Source: Chryseobacterium taklimakanense (GTDB taxonomy: Bacteria; Bacteroidota; Bacteroidia; Flavobacteriales; Weeksellaceae). Taken from it: a stretch of DNA of 64,000 nt. The notes under the pieces are model-generated. The model did not search any database, was not told the origin of the DNA, and saw only the letters and a program-made list of their open reading frames with translations. Position numbers and translations under genes: made by a program. The stretch's first letter is position 1. Each line of letters begins with the position of its first letter. The stretch covers positions 2,604,001 to 2,668,000 of the forward strand of contig NZ_LT906465.1 of assembly GCF_900187185.1 (NCBI RefSeq), read 5' to 3'. This document shows, piece by piece, positions 17,298 through 25,914 of this stretch.

Positions 17298-18965
17298 ATG
17301 AATTACTTTATCACCTATACCGTTTATGTTCTCATTTTATCTCTGTTGATGGGGATTTCTACGTGGAAGCTGTTTAAGAAAATGGGGTATAATCCGCTGT
17401 TTGCGTTTATCCCGTTTTATAATTATTACATTATTTTAAAGGAAACCAAACATTCCACCTGGTGGGCCGCGCTGGCTTACCTTCCGATTGTAGGTCCCAT
17501 TATGATGACGGTTTTCCATCTGTTTTTGATGGATAAATTCGGGAAAAACACCATTGGTCAAAAACTGATGACCGTTTTCCTGCCGTTCATCTATATGGCG
17601 GTGGTAAATTACGGCAAGGATACCGAAATTGATGAACCGGCTTTCCTGCTTCCAGGCGAGGAAGAACCGGCAAAAAAGAAAGATACATTCCTCGGTTCTA
17701 TCACTTTTGCGGTTGTCTTTGCGACAATAATCCACGTTTTTATTACGCAGCCGTTTGGCATTCCGACCGGCTCCATGGAGCGCACGCTTTTAGTCGGAGA
17801 TTTCCTTTTTGTAAATAAACTGAATTATGGTTTCCGTCCGCCGATGCGCCCGCTGGCCATTCCGTTTTTGCAGGGAACGATAATGGATACCGGCGAAAAA
17901 GGCAATCCGAAAGACGATCCAAAATCTTACGTGGAAGCCGTAAAACTGCCATATTTCAGATTTCCAGGTTGGGAATCGCCAAAGAGAAATGATATTGTAG
18001 TTTTCAATTATCCGGATGATTCCGTGCACGTGGCGATTGACCGCAAAGACCCTTACGTAAAGCGTTTGGTAGCCGAAGCCGGTGATACGGTGGAGTTCAG
18101 AGCCGGAAAACTTTACATCAACGGCAAACCGGAAGTGAGAATGGGCGATGCCCAAGTGCAGCATGCTTACGAAGTTTATACCAGTTCGCAGCTTGATGTT
18201 CCTGCGCTGTACGACGTTTACGGATTTTTACCGGTGAATGAACAGCAAATGCAGAACGGATATTATTACAGGTTTCAGGGTTTGACGGATGAAAATGCCA
18301 GGGAAATCGGCAAGCTTCCGCAGGTTGTGAAAATTCAGGAAGAAATCCAGCCGCAGGGAAAACAGGATATCAGCTACTATCCTGATATTCAAAAGTCTAT
18401 CGAAGCGCAGCAAATGGTGCCAAGTAAAAAAATCAACTATTCGTCGACCATTTTCCCACACAATAAAAGCTGGAATATCGACTGGTACGGACCAATCAGA
18501 ATTCCAAAGAAAGGTGACGTAATCACCGTTACCCCGGAAACTCTGCCGGAATACGAAAAACTCATCGTAAAACACGAAGGCAACACCCTCGAAAACAGGA
18601 ACGGGCAGATCTTCATCAACGGGCAGCCAACCAGTAAGTACACGGTAAAATACAATTATTACATGATGATTGGCGACAACCGTGATGCATCCCTTGACGG
18701 CAGATTTTTCGGTTATATCCCTGAAACACACATTGTTGGAAAACCGATGTTCACATGGATGAGCGTGGAAGGCTTGTTCCCGGACCAGAGTTCAACTTAT
18801 CAGGCGAACGGAAAAAAAATAAGATGGGACAGAATGTTCAAAGCCACAAATACCGGTGAGCTTCACAAAACTTCATATGCGTGGCTGGCGGTGCTGATTT
18901 TGGTGCTCTTCTTTGGTTGGGATTACATTTCCAAATTATTTAAAAAGAAAAAAGCAGAAGATTAA
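17298..18965 (+). CDS. lepB: Signal peptidase I, long Bacteroidetes form
   Basis: A 555-residue inner-membrane Ser/Lys peptidase that removes signal peptides. The N-terminal part has about three hydrophobic segments (residues 5-20, 33-58, 90-105) before the usual signal-anchor near 130-150. The catalytic Ser is S159 in GIPTGSMERTLLVGD and the general base is K255 in YVKRLVAEAGD. MMIGDNRDASLDGRFFG is the C-terminal box E. A large insertion separates the catalytic core from box E, and one more hydrophobic segment lies at the C-terminus (WLAVLILVLFFGWDYI). This length is standard in this group. Confidence 0.94.
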   Translation: MNYFITYTVYVLILSLLMGISTWKLFKKMGYNPLFAFIPFYNYYIILKETKHSTWWAALAYLPIVGPIMMTVFHLFLMDKFGKNTIGQKLMTVFLPFIYMAVVNYGKDTEIDEPAFLLPGEEEPAKKKDTFLGSITFAVVFATIIHVFITQPFGIPTGSMERTLLVGDFLFVNKLNYGFRPPMRPLAIPFLQGTIMDTGEKGNPKDDPKSYVEAVKLPYFRFPGWESPKRNDIVVFNYPDDSVHVAIDRKDPYVKRLVAEAGDTVEFRAGKLYINGKPEVRMGDAQVQHAYEVYTSSQLDVPALYDVYGFLPVNEQQMQNGYYYRFQGLTDENAREIGKLPQVVKIQEEIQPQGKQDISYYPDIQKSIEAQQMVPSKKINYSSTIFPHNKSWNIDWYGPIRIPKKGDVITVTPETLPEYEKLIVKHEGNTLENRNGQIFINGQPTSKYTVKYNYYMMIGDNRDASLDGRFFGYIPETHIVGKPMFTWMSVEGLFPDQSSTYQANGKKIRWDRMFKATNTGELHKTSYAWLAVLILVLFFGWDYISKLFKKKKAED

Positions 18966-18970
18966 TTATC

Positions 18971-19055
18971 AGGAGCTTTTTCCCGCTTTCCGTTGCAATC
19001 TTTTTTGTTCGTCAAAGCCTCTCACAAAAAAGGATTTACACTGCAATCGGGGCTA
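18971..19055 (-). repeat. Dispersed intergenic repeat downstream of lepB
   Basis: Read on the minus strand, two copies of a GATTGCA motif followed by purine-rich GGAAA/GTAAA lie 48 bases apart (ending at 19048 and 19000), with oligo-T/oligo-A stretches between them. This layout mirrors the block at 11471-11537, where the spacing is 50. It contains no gene. Confidence 0.65.
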
Positions 19056-19082
19056 TGAAAACTGAATACATAAACTAAAATG

Positions 19083-19106
19083 AAACGGGCTGAAGCCCGT
19101 TTTTAA
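19083..19106 (+). terminator. Terminator after lepB
   Basis: AAACGGGC (19083-19090) and GCCCGTTT (19095-19102) form a perfect 8-bp stem with a TGAA loop, followed by T residues. Confidence 0.8.
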
Positions 19107-19142
19107 ATTTAAAAACAGATTGGCTTTTCGCCTGAACATAAA

Positions 19143-19751
19143 ATGAAAATACTTTTACCGATATTTTATCTGCCACCAGTTTCGTGGTTTTCAGTATTCC
19201 TCCATCACGATTCAGAAGTTGTTTTGGAGCAGTACGAAAATTTCCCAAAGCAAACCTATAGAAACCGCGCCAATATCTACGGGGCGAACGGTAAACTTTC
19301 ACTCATCATTCCCATCCATCACAACGGAAAAAGGGCAATGAAGGATATTGAAATTTCGTATTCGGAAAACTGGCAGCACCTTCACTGGAAATCCATAAAA
19401 AATGCTTACCAAAGCTCACCGTATTTTGAGTTTTACGAAGATCATTTGAAACAAATCTTTGATTCCGAAGAAAAATCTCTTATCAAATTCAATTTAAGAG
19501 CGCTGGAAATTATTCTAAAGCTCCTGAAAACTGAAAAGGCATATTCTTTGAATGATGAATACGCCCGCAATCCCGCGGAGATAAATTACAGGGAAAAGTT
19601 CTCTGCAAAACAACCGTCGGAATTTGAAATGGAAGAGTACTACCAGACCTTTTCGGACAAATTAGGGTTTTTGGCTGATCTTTCCATTATTGATTTGCTT
19701 TGTAACAAGGGACCGGAAAGTTTAACTTATATACAGAATATTAAATTATAA
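19143..19751 (+). CDS. WbqC family protein
   Basis: A 202-residue cytosolic protein of the WbqC-like family. It has the typical start ILLPIFYLPPVSWFSVF, then QTYRNRANIYGANGKLSLIIPI near 38-59 and ENWQHLHWKSIKNAYQSSPYF near 77-97. In other bacteria family members sit in polysaccharide and amino-sugar clusters, but the reaction is not established. The protease gene follows after 2 bp, so the two are probably co-transcribed. Confidence 0.85.
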   Translation: MKILLPIFYLPPVSWFSVFLHHDSEVVLEQYENFPKQTYRNRANIYGANGKLSLIIPIHHNGKRAMKDIEISYSENWQHLHWKSIKNAYQSSPYFEFYEDHLKQIFDSEEKSLIKFNLRALEIILKLLKTEKAYSLNDEYARNPAEINYREKFSAKQPSEFEMEEYYQTFSDKLGFLADLSIIDLLCNKGPESLTYIQNIKL

Positions 19752-19753
19752 AG

Positions 19754-21493
19754 ATGAAAAAACTATTGATTTCCGCATCGTTTTTAGCAGGTTTTACAGC
19801 AGTTTATGCTCAAACTGAAAAAACTCAGCCCGATCCGATGCAGGACAGGGATTTGATGACTTGGTACCACAAGGATCACGCTTCCACAAGCACTTTCGGT
19901 GTAAATACGCAAAATGCTTATAAATATTTGGAATCCAGAGGTTTGAAACCAAAAACCGTTGTCGTTGGTGTATTGGATAGTGGTGTAGAAGTAGATCACC
20001 CAGGGTTGGTGAAAAATATGTGGAAAAATCCCAACGAGGTTCCAAATAACGGTAAAGATGATGATGGAAACGGGTACATTGATGATGTTTACGGCTGGAA
20101 TTTCCTTGGCAACAAAACTTCAGATGTCGATGTTGACAATATGGAGGTTACCAGAGTCGTAAAAAAATACAAACCCATATTTGAAGGACCTAATTCGGCA
20201 ACCAACAAAGCGAACCAGGCGAATATGAAGGAGGAATTTGATATGTATATGAAGAGCAAGGAAATCTACAACAAAAAATACCCTGAAGCTCAGCAGGCCT
20301 TTCAAAATTACTCAAAAATCAAGACCCTGATTCCAACGATGGTTGCAATGCTAAACGGCAGAAACCTTACGCCGGAAGTGGTGGCGACCCTAAGGCCGAC
20401 AACTCAGGATCAGGCTATTGCTGCTAACGTTCTGGCAAATGTAGCTCAGGATCCAAAATTTGCAGGAAAGTCTGCGGCGGAAGTGGATAAAATGCTGAAT
20501 AAGGAAATTCAGGAAGCTCTTGATTATTACGGACCTCAGGCGACAAAACAGTATAATCTGGATTTCGATCCGCGTGCATCGATGGTAGGAGATAATTACG
20601 AAGATTATTCTGAAAGATACTACGGTAACAACCATTACGAAGGTCCCGATGCAAAACACGGAACTCACGTCGCCGGAATCATTGCCGGTTACCCGCAAGG
20701 GAAAGAAATTCAGTACGGCGTTGCTTATAAGGTTGCAAAAATCATGACCGTAAGAACCGTTCCTGACGGTGATGAGCGTGATAAAGACGTTGCCAACTCA
20801 ATAAGATATGCTGTTGACAACGGGGCTAAAATCCTTAACATGAGTTTTGGCAAACCTGTTTCTCCGGGCAAGAAATACGTTTGGGATGCGTTCAAATATG
20901 CTCAGGATAAAGGTGTTCTTTTGGTAAAAGCTGCCGGAAACGAAAATGAAGACATTTCGAAAAATGTTTATTATCCTACCAATTTTCAAAATGTATCGGA
21001 CCCTTCGGCATATTTTAAGAATATGATTGTGGTGGGCGCCAGCACGAATAACAGCGAGTTCCTAAGAGCCAGCTTCTCAAATTTTAACGGGAAAATGGTT
21101 GATGTTTTTGCTCCGGGAGATGAAATTTATTCTACCGTACCGGACGGAAAGTACGAATATCTGCAGGGCACGTCGATGGCCTCGCCGGTTGTAGCCGGTT
21201 CGGCGGCAGTTCTTCTGGCATATATGCCAAACCTCAAACCCGAGCAGATCATTGAGTCGTTGGTTAAAACCGCAAATCAGTCAACAGTAAATGCGATGTT
21301 GCCAACCAATGAAAATAACAGGTTTGATCTGATTTCCAGAGCTGGCGGTGTGATAGATTTGAGGAAAGCTGCAGAGTATGCGTATACAAATTTCTATAAA
21401 CCAACATCTTCAACAGCTACACCTGTCCTGAAGAAAACGGCAACGGTAAAGAAATCAGCAACTAAAAAGAAATATCCCGTGAGAAGGAAGTAA
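19754..21493 (+). CDS. Secreted subtilisin-like serine peptidase (S8 family)
   Basis: A 579-residue exported protease with signal peptide MKKLLISASFLAGFTAVYA. The catalytic triad is visible as D75 (VGVLDSGVEVDH), H302 (KHGTHVAG) and S474 (GTSMASPVVAG). The Asp-to-His distance is about 225 residues, far more than in classic subtilisin; the insertion is helical and charged. The C-terminus ends in a very basic tail (KKTATVKKSATKKKYPVRRK). No type IX sorting domain is obvious, so a periplasmic location is likely. The gene begins 2 bp after wbqC. Confidence 0.92.
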   Translation: MKKLLISASFLAGFTAVYAQTEKTQPDPMQDRDLMTWYHKDHASTSTFGVNTQNAYKYLESRGLKPKTVVVGVLDSGVEVDHPGLVKNMWKNPNEVPNNGKDDDGNGYIDDVYGWNFLGNKTSDVDVDNMEVTRVVKKYKPIFEGPNSATNKANQANMKEEFDMYMKSKEIYNKKYPEAQQAFQNYSKIKTLIPTMVAMLNGRNLTPEVVATLRPTTQDQAIAANVLANVAQDPKFAGKSAAEVDKMLNKEIQEALDYYGPQATKQYNLDFDPRASMVGDNYEDYSERYYGNNHYEGPDAKHGTHVAGIIAGYPQGKEIQYGVAYKVAKIMTVRTVPDGDERDKDVANSIRYAVDNGAKILNMSFGKPVSPGKKYVWDAFKYAQDKGVLLVKAAGNENEDISKNVYYPTNFQNVSDPSAYFKNMIVVGASTNNSEFLRASFSNFNGKMVDVFAPGDEIYSTVPDGKYEYLQGTSMASPVVAGSAAVLLAYMPNLKPEQIIESLVKTANQSTVNAMLPTNENNRFDLISRAGGVIDLRKAAEYAYTNFYKPTSSTATPVLKKTATVKKSATKKKYPVRRK

Positions 21494-21514
21494 TTCTTCA
21501 AAATATGATCTTAT

Positions 21515-21540
21515 AAAAGCGATTTTCCGGGCTTTTTTTA
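21515..21540 (+). terminator. Weak terminator after the subtilisin-like protease
   Basis: AAAAGC (21515-21520) pairs with GCTTTT (21531-21536) and a T-run follows. The stem is only six base pairs. Confidence 0.5.
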
Positions 21541-21606
21541 TTTTTTCAGAGAAAATGGCACGGTTTTTTAATATCTGTTCTCACGAACAATTAATTTTTT
21601 CTAGAG

Positions 21607-22086
21607 ATGAAAAATGTTTTATTAGCAGGAATTTTTGGTGCGGCACTTACCGTATCATGCTCTACAGCAAAAACTGCTCAGCAAAACAGAGCTGAGTTCC
21701 TAAAACTGAAAGGTGACTGGGAAATTACAAGTGTTGATTACGACAAATCATACAGAATCAGGCCGTTTGACGAAGGCGCTGACGCGCAGTGCTTCGTGGG
21801 AAGCCACTGGAGGCTGATTCCTAATAATTATTCCGGAGCTTATACCTTGAATGGTGGCGGTTCTTGCCCCTCACTAACAAGACCCATCAAATTTGAGGTG
21901 AAGGACGGAAATATATTCCAGTTAAAAAAAATTGAAGACGGAACGAAAGCTAAACAAAACATCGCAGGTTACAGCCTGACGATGGTTAATCATGGTATTG
22001 ATCAGTTCAGCCTTCAGCAAAATGTTCCTTTTAACGGTGAGATTGTAAGAGTAACCTACAATTTCCAAAGAACAGCGGACAAATAA
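21607..22086 (+). CDS. Lipocalin-like lipoprotein
   Basis: A 159-residue lipoprotein. The signal MKNVLLAGIFGAALTVSC ends at lipobox Cys18. The mature domain starts with LKLKGDWEITSVDYDKS, the G-x-W signature of lipocalin-like (calycin) barrels, and continues with short alternating strands. Two Cys (in DAQCFVG and GGSCPSL) may form a disulfide. The ligand is unknown. It lies 31 bp before an OmpA-family lipoprotein gene and is probably co-transcribed with it. Confidence 0.85.
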   Translation: MKNVLLAGIFGAALTVSCSTAKTAQQNRAEFLKLKGDWEITSVDYDKSYRIRPFDEGADAQCFVGSHWRLIPNNYSGAYTLNGGGSCPSLTRPIKFEVKDGNIFQLKKIEDGTKAKQNIAGYSLTMVNHGIDQFSLQQNVPFNGEIVRVTYNFQRTADK

Positions 22087-22117
22087 TTAAGTAAATAATA
22101 TCAAAATATAAAAGATT

Positions 22118-22816
22118 ATGAGAATTTTCAATAAAACAAATATTGGTGCACTGTTCCTTTCTTCCGCTTTGGTGCTCACCAGCTGCGAAGCGGTACAGAA
22201 TGCAAACAATCAGCAGAAAGGTACAGTGATTGGTACTTCCGCAGGTGCTGTAATCGGTGGTGTGCTTGGTAACAACGTCGGTAAAGGCGGTAACGCTCCA
22301 CAAGGTGCTGTATTGGGAGGTGTTGTTGGAGGTGTTGTAGGTAATGCTATCGGGGCGAAAATGGATAAGCAGGCCAAAGAAATTAAAGAAACTTTGCCTG
22401 GAGCTGAAGTTGAAAGAGTGGGTGAAAGTATTAAAGTAACGCTTCCGGAAAGCATCGTGAATTTTGCATTTGATTCTGCGGCGCTCACAGCTTCAGGAAA
22501 AGCCAATCTGGACAAGCTTTCAGAAGTTCTGAAAAACAACCCAGATACCAATATCAACATTTATGGGCATACGGACAGCAAAGGTTCCGCCGCTTATAAC
22601 CAGGGATTGTCCGAAAGGAGAGCAGCTTCTGTAAAAAATTATTTGGTTTCGAAAGGTATAGCTTCCAGCAGAATGTTTGCAATGGGTGTGGGTGCGAAAG
22701 AACCTGTTGCCACTAATGATACCGAAGCCGGCAGAGCGCAAAACCGACGTGTGGAATTTGCGATCACTGCAAACCAGGAAATGATTAAAGATGCACAGCA
22801 AGAAGTAAAACAGTAA
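22118..22816 (+). CDS. OmpA-family lipoprotein with glycine zipper
   Basis: A 232-residue lipoprotein; the signal peptide ends at LTSC (Cys near residue 23). A glycine-zipper segment (GTVIGTSAGAVIGGVLG and a second Gly-rich repeat) covers about 35-80. A peptidoglycan-binding OmpA C-terminal domain spans about 105-222, with NFAFDSAALTASGKANL, YGHTDSKGSAAYN, LSERRAASVKNYL and GRAQNRRVEF. It should anchor the outer membrane to the wall, like Pal or YiaD. A strong hairpin follows the stop. Confidence 0.92.
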   Translation: MRIFNKTNIGALFLSSALVLTSCEAVQNANNQQKGTVIGTSAGAVIGGVLGNNVGKGGNAPQGAVLGGVVGGVVGNAIGAKMDKQAKEIKETLPGAEVERVGESIKVTLPESIVNFAFDSAALTASGKANLDKLSEVLKNNPDTNINIYGHTDSKGSAAYNQGLSERRAASVKNYLVSKGIASSRMFAMGVGAKEPVATNDTEAGRAQNRRVEFAITANQEMIKDAQQEVKQ

Positions 22817-22838
22817 ACTTCTAAACTTCAAAATATTT

Positions 22839-22866
22839 AAGCCGTTATTTGATAGCGGCTTTTTTG
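22839..22866 (+). terminator. Terminator after the OmpA-family gene
   Basis: AAGCCGTTA (22839-22847) pairs with TAGCGGCTT (22853-22861) with one T-G wobble, and T residues follow. Confidence 0.82.
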
Positions 22867-22877
22867 TTTTCTTTAAA

Positions 22878-22906
22878 TTTGATATCAATAAATTTCATTA
22901 CTTTTG
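22878..22906 (+). promoter_or_regulatory. Promoter of the UbiA/DprE-like gene group
   Basis: TTTG at 22878-22881, a 17-base spacer and TACTTTTG at 22899-22906 match the Bacteroidetes consensus. The ATG is at 22929. Confidence 0.72.
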
Positions 22907-22928
22907 TTCTTGACTTTTTAAAGCATAA

Positions 22929-23825
22929 ATGACGAAATATCTGAAGCTTATCCGTATTGAACAATGGGTGAAAAACCTCTTTGTGTTTCTTCCACTTTTT
23001 TTCTCAGGCAATATTTTTGAAACAGATTTATTTCTAAAAAGTTTATATGCTTTCGCTGTATTTTCGCTTACGGCCAGCAGTATTTATATTCTTAATGATT
23101 ATACAGATATTGAAGCTGATAAAAAACATCCCGAAAAGAAATACCGTCCCCTGGCAAGTGGTGCAATCGCAAAACATAACGCATTATTTATCGTAGGATT
23201 TTTAATTCTCGCAGTCACAGGATTACTTTTTTTTGGAGCGTTTTTCCTTAAAATCAACATTTGGAAGTTCGGCGTCATTATCATTTTTTATTTTTTAATG
23301 AATCTTGCGTACACATCCCGGCTGAAGCATGTTGCGATTATTGATGTAACGATCGTTTCAATGGGATTCGTATTAAGGGTTTTAGCCGGCGGTTATGCAA
23401 CCGGAATTCCTATTTCGCAATGGGCGATACTTCTGACGTTTGTGCTGGCTTTGGTTTTAGCATTAGGAAAAAGGCGTGGCGAACTGATTAATGCACAAAT
23501 CTCAGGAAAAACAAGACGGGCGCTGGACGGCTACAATGTGCAGTTTGCGGACATAGCGCTTTCAATTTCGGTTACACTGGCCATTGTAAGTTATTTGATG
23601 TTTACTGTAACTCCTGAAGTTCAGGAACGCTTCGGAATTAGAATATTTTACACGGTGATTTTTGTTGTTTTCGCTTTTCTGCGTTATCTTCAGCAAACAC
23701 TGGTTTATAACCGAACGGAATCCCCAACCAAAATCGTTTACAGAGACCGATATATCCAGATTACGATTGTGCTGTGGGCTGTATCGTTCATGCTGTTGAT
23801 TTATCACAAATATTTGATGGGATAA
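22929..23825 (+). CDS. UbiA-family prenyltransferase, probable decaprenyl-phosphate phosphoribosyltransferase
   Basis: A 298-residue membrane enzyme with about eight hydrophobic segments. IRIEQWVKNLFVFLPLFFSG at the N-terminus and NDYTDIEADKKHPEKKYRPL near 55-74 (NDxxDxxxD metal site) place it in the UbiA subgroup that moves 5-phosphoribose from PRPP to a polyprenyl phosphate, like mycobacterial Rv3806c. The context strongly supports this: the next two genes resemble DprE1 and DprE2, the enzymes that act on this product. It opens the four-gene run, whose members lie 2, 8 and 36 bp apart. Actual lipid chain length is unknown. Confidence 0.88.
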   Translation: MTKYLKLIRIEQWVKNLFVFLPLFFSGNIFETDLFLKSLYAFAVFSLTASSIYILNDYTDIEADKKHPEKKYRPLASGAIAKHNALFIVGFLILAVTGLLFFGAFFLKINIWKFGVIIIFYFLMNLAYTSRLKHVAIIDVTIVSMGFVLRVLAGGYATGIPISQWAILLTFVLALVLALGKRRGELINAQISGKTRRALDGYNVQFADIALSISVTLAIVSYLMFTVTPEVQERFGIRIFYTVIFVVFAFLRYLQQTLVYNRTESPTKIVYRDRYIQITIVLWAVSFMLLIYHKYLMG

Positions 23826-23827
23826 AA

Positions 23828-25144
23828 ATGAAGGCAAATTTTACACAAAAGGTGACAAATTGGGGAAACTACCCAATTGTGGAAAAAGAAGTTAAATCCG
23901 AAGATTCTCTGCAAAAAATAAGAGAATTTATTTTAAAAAACAATGAAATTATCGCCCGCGGCAATGGCCGGTGTTATGGTGATGCTGCTCTGGCCGAGCA
24001 CATATTTTCCACCAGGAGGTTAAATAAATTCATCAGTTTCGACCGGCTTAATGGTATCATCGAATGTGAATCGGGTGTCCTGCTCTCCGAAATCTTAGAA
24101 GTCATCGTACCGCAGGGATATTTTCTCTATGTTACTCCCGGGACAAAATTTATTACCGTTGGTGGCGCTATAGCATCGGATGTTCACGGTAAGAACCATC
24201 ATTCGGAAGGTTGTTTTTCTGCTTGGGTTACAGAATTTTCCATTATGAATGAAAAAGGCACTGTGCTGACTTGTTCGCGCACTGAAAATGCAGAATTGTT
24301 TTGGTCTACTGTCGGAGGAATGGGCCTTACGGGAATCATCCTGTCAGCCAAACTGAAGCTAAAAAATATTGAAACAGCTTACATAAAGCAGGAAAGCATC
24401 AAAGCTGAAAATCTTGATGAAATTTTTAAATTATTCGAAGAAAGCGAAGACTGGACTTACAATGTCGCGTGGATTGACTGTTTGCAGAAAGGTAAAAACA
24501 TTGGCCGCTCAATACTTATGCGCGGGGAACATGCCTTGAAAGCAGAACTTCCGACAAATCTCCGCGAAAATCCCTTAAGATTAAAGCAGAGGTTTATACC
24601 AACCATTCCGTTCTATTTACCGGCATTTGTCCTCAATGCCTTTGCCGTAAAGCTTTTTAACCTACTGTACTTCCAGAAACAGCGTAAAAAAGAAATGCAC
24701 AGTTTTGTAGATTATGAAACGTTTTTTTATCCGCTGGACATTGTAAGCGACTGGAATAAAATCTACGGAAAGGCTGGTTTTATACAGTATCAGATGGTAA
24801 TTCCAAAAGAAAAGGGAAAAGAAGGGTTAAAGAAAATCCTCAATGTTATTGCAAATAGTGGAAACGGCTCATTCCTTGCGGTGCTGAAGCTTTTCGGTAA
24901 AAATAATCCGGAGGCTTACAATTCTTTCCCATTGGAAGGTTATACTTTAGCGCTTGATTTTAAAATGAATAACCGGCTGAAGAAACTTGTCAGCGAGCTC
25001 GACGCCATTGTGGAAGAATTTGGGGGCAGAATATACCTTACTAAGGACAGCATGAGCAGGCCCTCCCTCACAAATTACTTACAAAACGTGAAGAATCCGA
25101 AATTTGTCTCCCTTCAACAAAAAAGAATAATTCACAATAACTAA
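23828..25144 (+). CDS. FAD-dependent oxidoreductase, DprE1-like (decaprenylphosphoryl-ribose 2-oxidase)
   Basis: A 438-residue FAD-linked oxidase of the VAO/PCMH fold. The ATG at 23828, 2 bp after the UbiA stop, is preferred to an in-frame start inside that gene. Visible motifs are RGNGRCYGDAALAE (FAD PP loop), TPGTKFITVGGAIASDVHGK followed by NHHSEGCF (the HGKNHH block that carries the DprE1 active-site His), and STVGGMGLTGIILSAKLKL. In actinobacteria DprE1 oxidises the ribose C2 of the polyprenyl lipid, and DprE2 then reduces it to the arabinose form. Role here is inferred from motif plus neighbours. Confidence 0.88.
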   Translation: MKANFTQKVTNWGNYPIVEKEVKSEDSLQKIREFILKNNEIIARGNGRCYGDAALAEHIFSTRRLNKFISFDRLNGIIECESGVLLSEILEVIVPQGYFLYVTPGTKFITVGGAIASDVHGKNHHSEGCFSAWVTEFSIMNEKGTVLTCSRTENAELFWSTVGGMGLTGIILSAKLKLKNIETAYIKQESIKAENLDEIFKLFEESEDWTYNVAWIDCLQKGKNIGRSILMRGEHALKAELPTNLRENPLRLKQRFIPTIPFYLPAFVLNAFAVKLFNLLYFQKQRKKEMHSFVDYETFFYPLDIVSDWNKIYGKAGFIQYQMVIPKEKGKEGLKKILNVIANSGNGSFLAVLKLFGKNNPEAYNSFPLEGYTLALDFKMNNRLKKLVSELDAIVEEFGGRIYLTKDSMSRPSLTNYLQNVKNPKFVSLQQKRIIHNN

Positions 25145-25152
25145 CTTAAAAA

Positions 25153-25878
25153 ATGATCGTACTTGGCAGTAATTCAGATGTAGCGCAGGCTTTTGTAGAA
25201 AAAGTATTGGGTGAGGGGGAGAAATTTCCAAAAATATATCTTTTCACATCAAATACAGAGACAACCCAAAAATTTGCAAAACATCTGGAAGTGAAGTATC
25301 TGCAGAACAGTGAAATTGTCTTTCTGGATCTGATGCAGGAGGTTAATTACAGTAACTTCGATCATATTTCCTCGCCGCTTCTGTTCTGTGCAGCGGGATA
25401 TCTGGGTGAAGGCACTGATGAAGGGTTATACAATCTTAAAAATACAGAAAGAATCATCGATATAAATTATGCAAAACTGGTTCCGGTGCTGAATTATTTT
25501 GTCCATAAAATGGAATCCAGGAGGGGCGGAACCATTATCGCACTGTCATCTGTAGCTGGTGACAGAGGTCGGCAGAGCAATTTTATCTACGGATCTGCAA
25601 AAGCAGGGTTTACGGCCTATTTGAGCGGTTTACGCAATTATCTTTTCGATAAAAAAGTTCATGTTCTGACGGTGAAACCCGGATTTATGGCAACCAAAAT
25701 GACCGAAGGGCTGCCGCTGAATCCTAAACTCACAGCCACCCCCAAGCAGGCGGCAGGAAGTATTTACAAAGCCTATAAAAAAAGAAAAAATGTGGCTTAC
25801 GTTTTACCAGTATGGTGGCTCATTATGCTGATCATTAAACATATTCCCGAGTTTATATTTAAAAAACTTAAACTTTAA
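25153..25878 (+). CDS. Short-chain dehydrogenase, DprE2-like
   Basis: A 241-residue NAD(P)H-dependent reductase of the SDR fold. The nucleotide-binding start is MIVLGSNSDVAQAF. The catalytic set is S132/S133 (ALSSVAGDRGR), Y146 and K150 (YGSAK). CAAGYLG is the structural NxAG-like strand. PGFMATKMTEGLP follows the active site as in DprE2. A C-terminal hydrophobic stretch (YVLPVWWLIMLII) may anchor it to the membrane. Position directly after the DprE1-like gene argues for the keto-reduction step of the same pathway. Confidence 0.86.
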   Translation: MIVLGSNSDVAQAFVEKVLGEGEKFPKIYLFTSNTETTQKFAKHLEVKYLQNSEIVFLDLMQEVNYSNFDHISSPLLFCAAGYLGEGTDEGLYNLKNTERIIDINYAKLVPVLNYFVHKMESRRGGTIIALSSVAGDRGRQSNFIYGSAKAGFTAYLSGLRNYLFDKKVHVLTVKPGFMATKMTEGLPLNPKLTATPKQAAGSIYKAYKKRKNVAYVLPVWWLIMLIIKHIPEFIFKKLKL

Positions 25879-25914
25879 AATCATAATGCGGAATACCTTT
25901 TTCGCTCATTCTAA

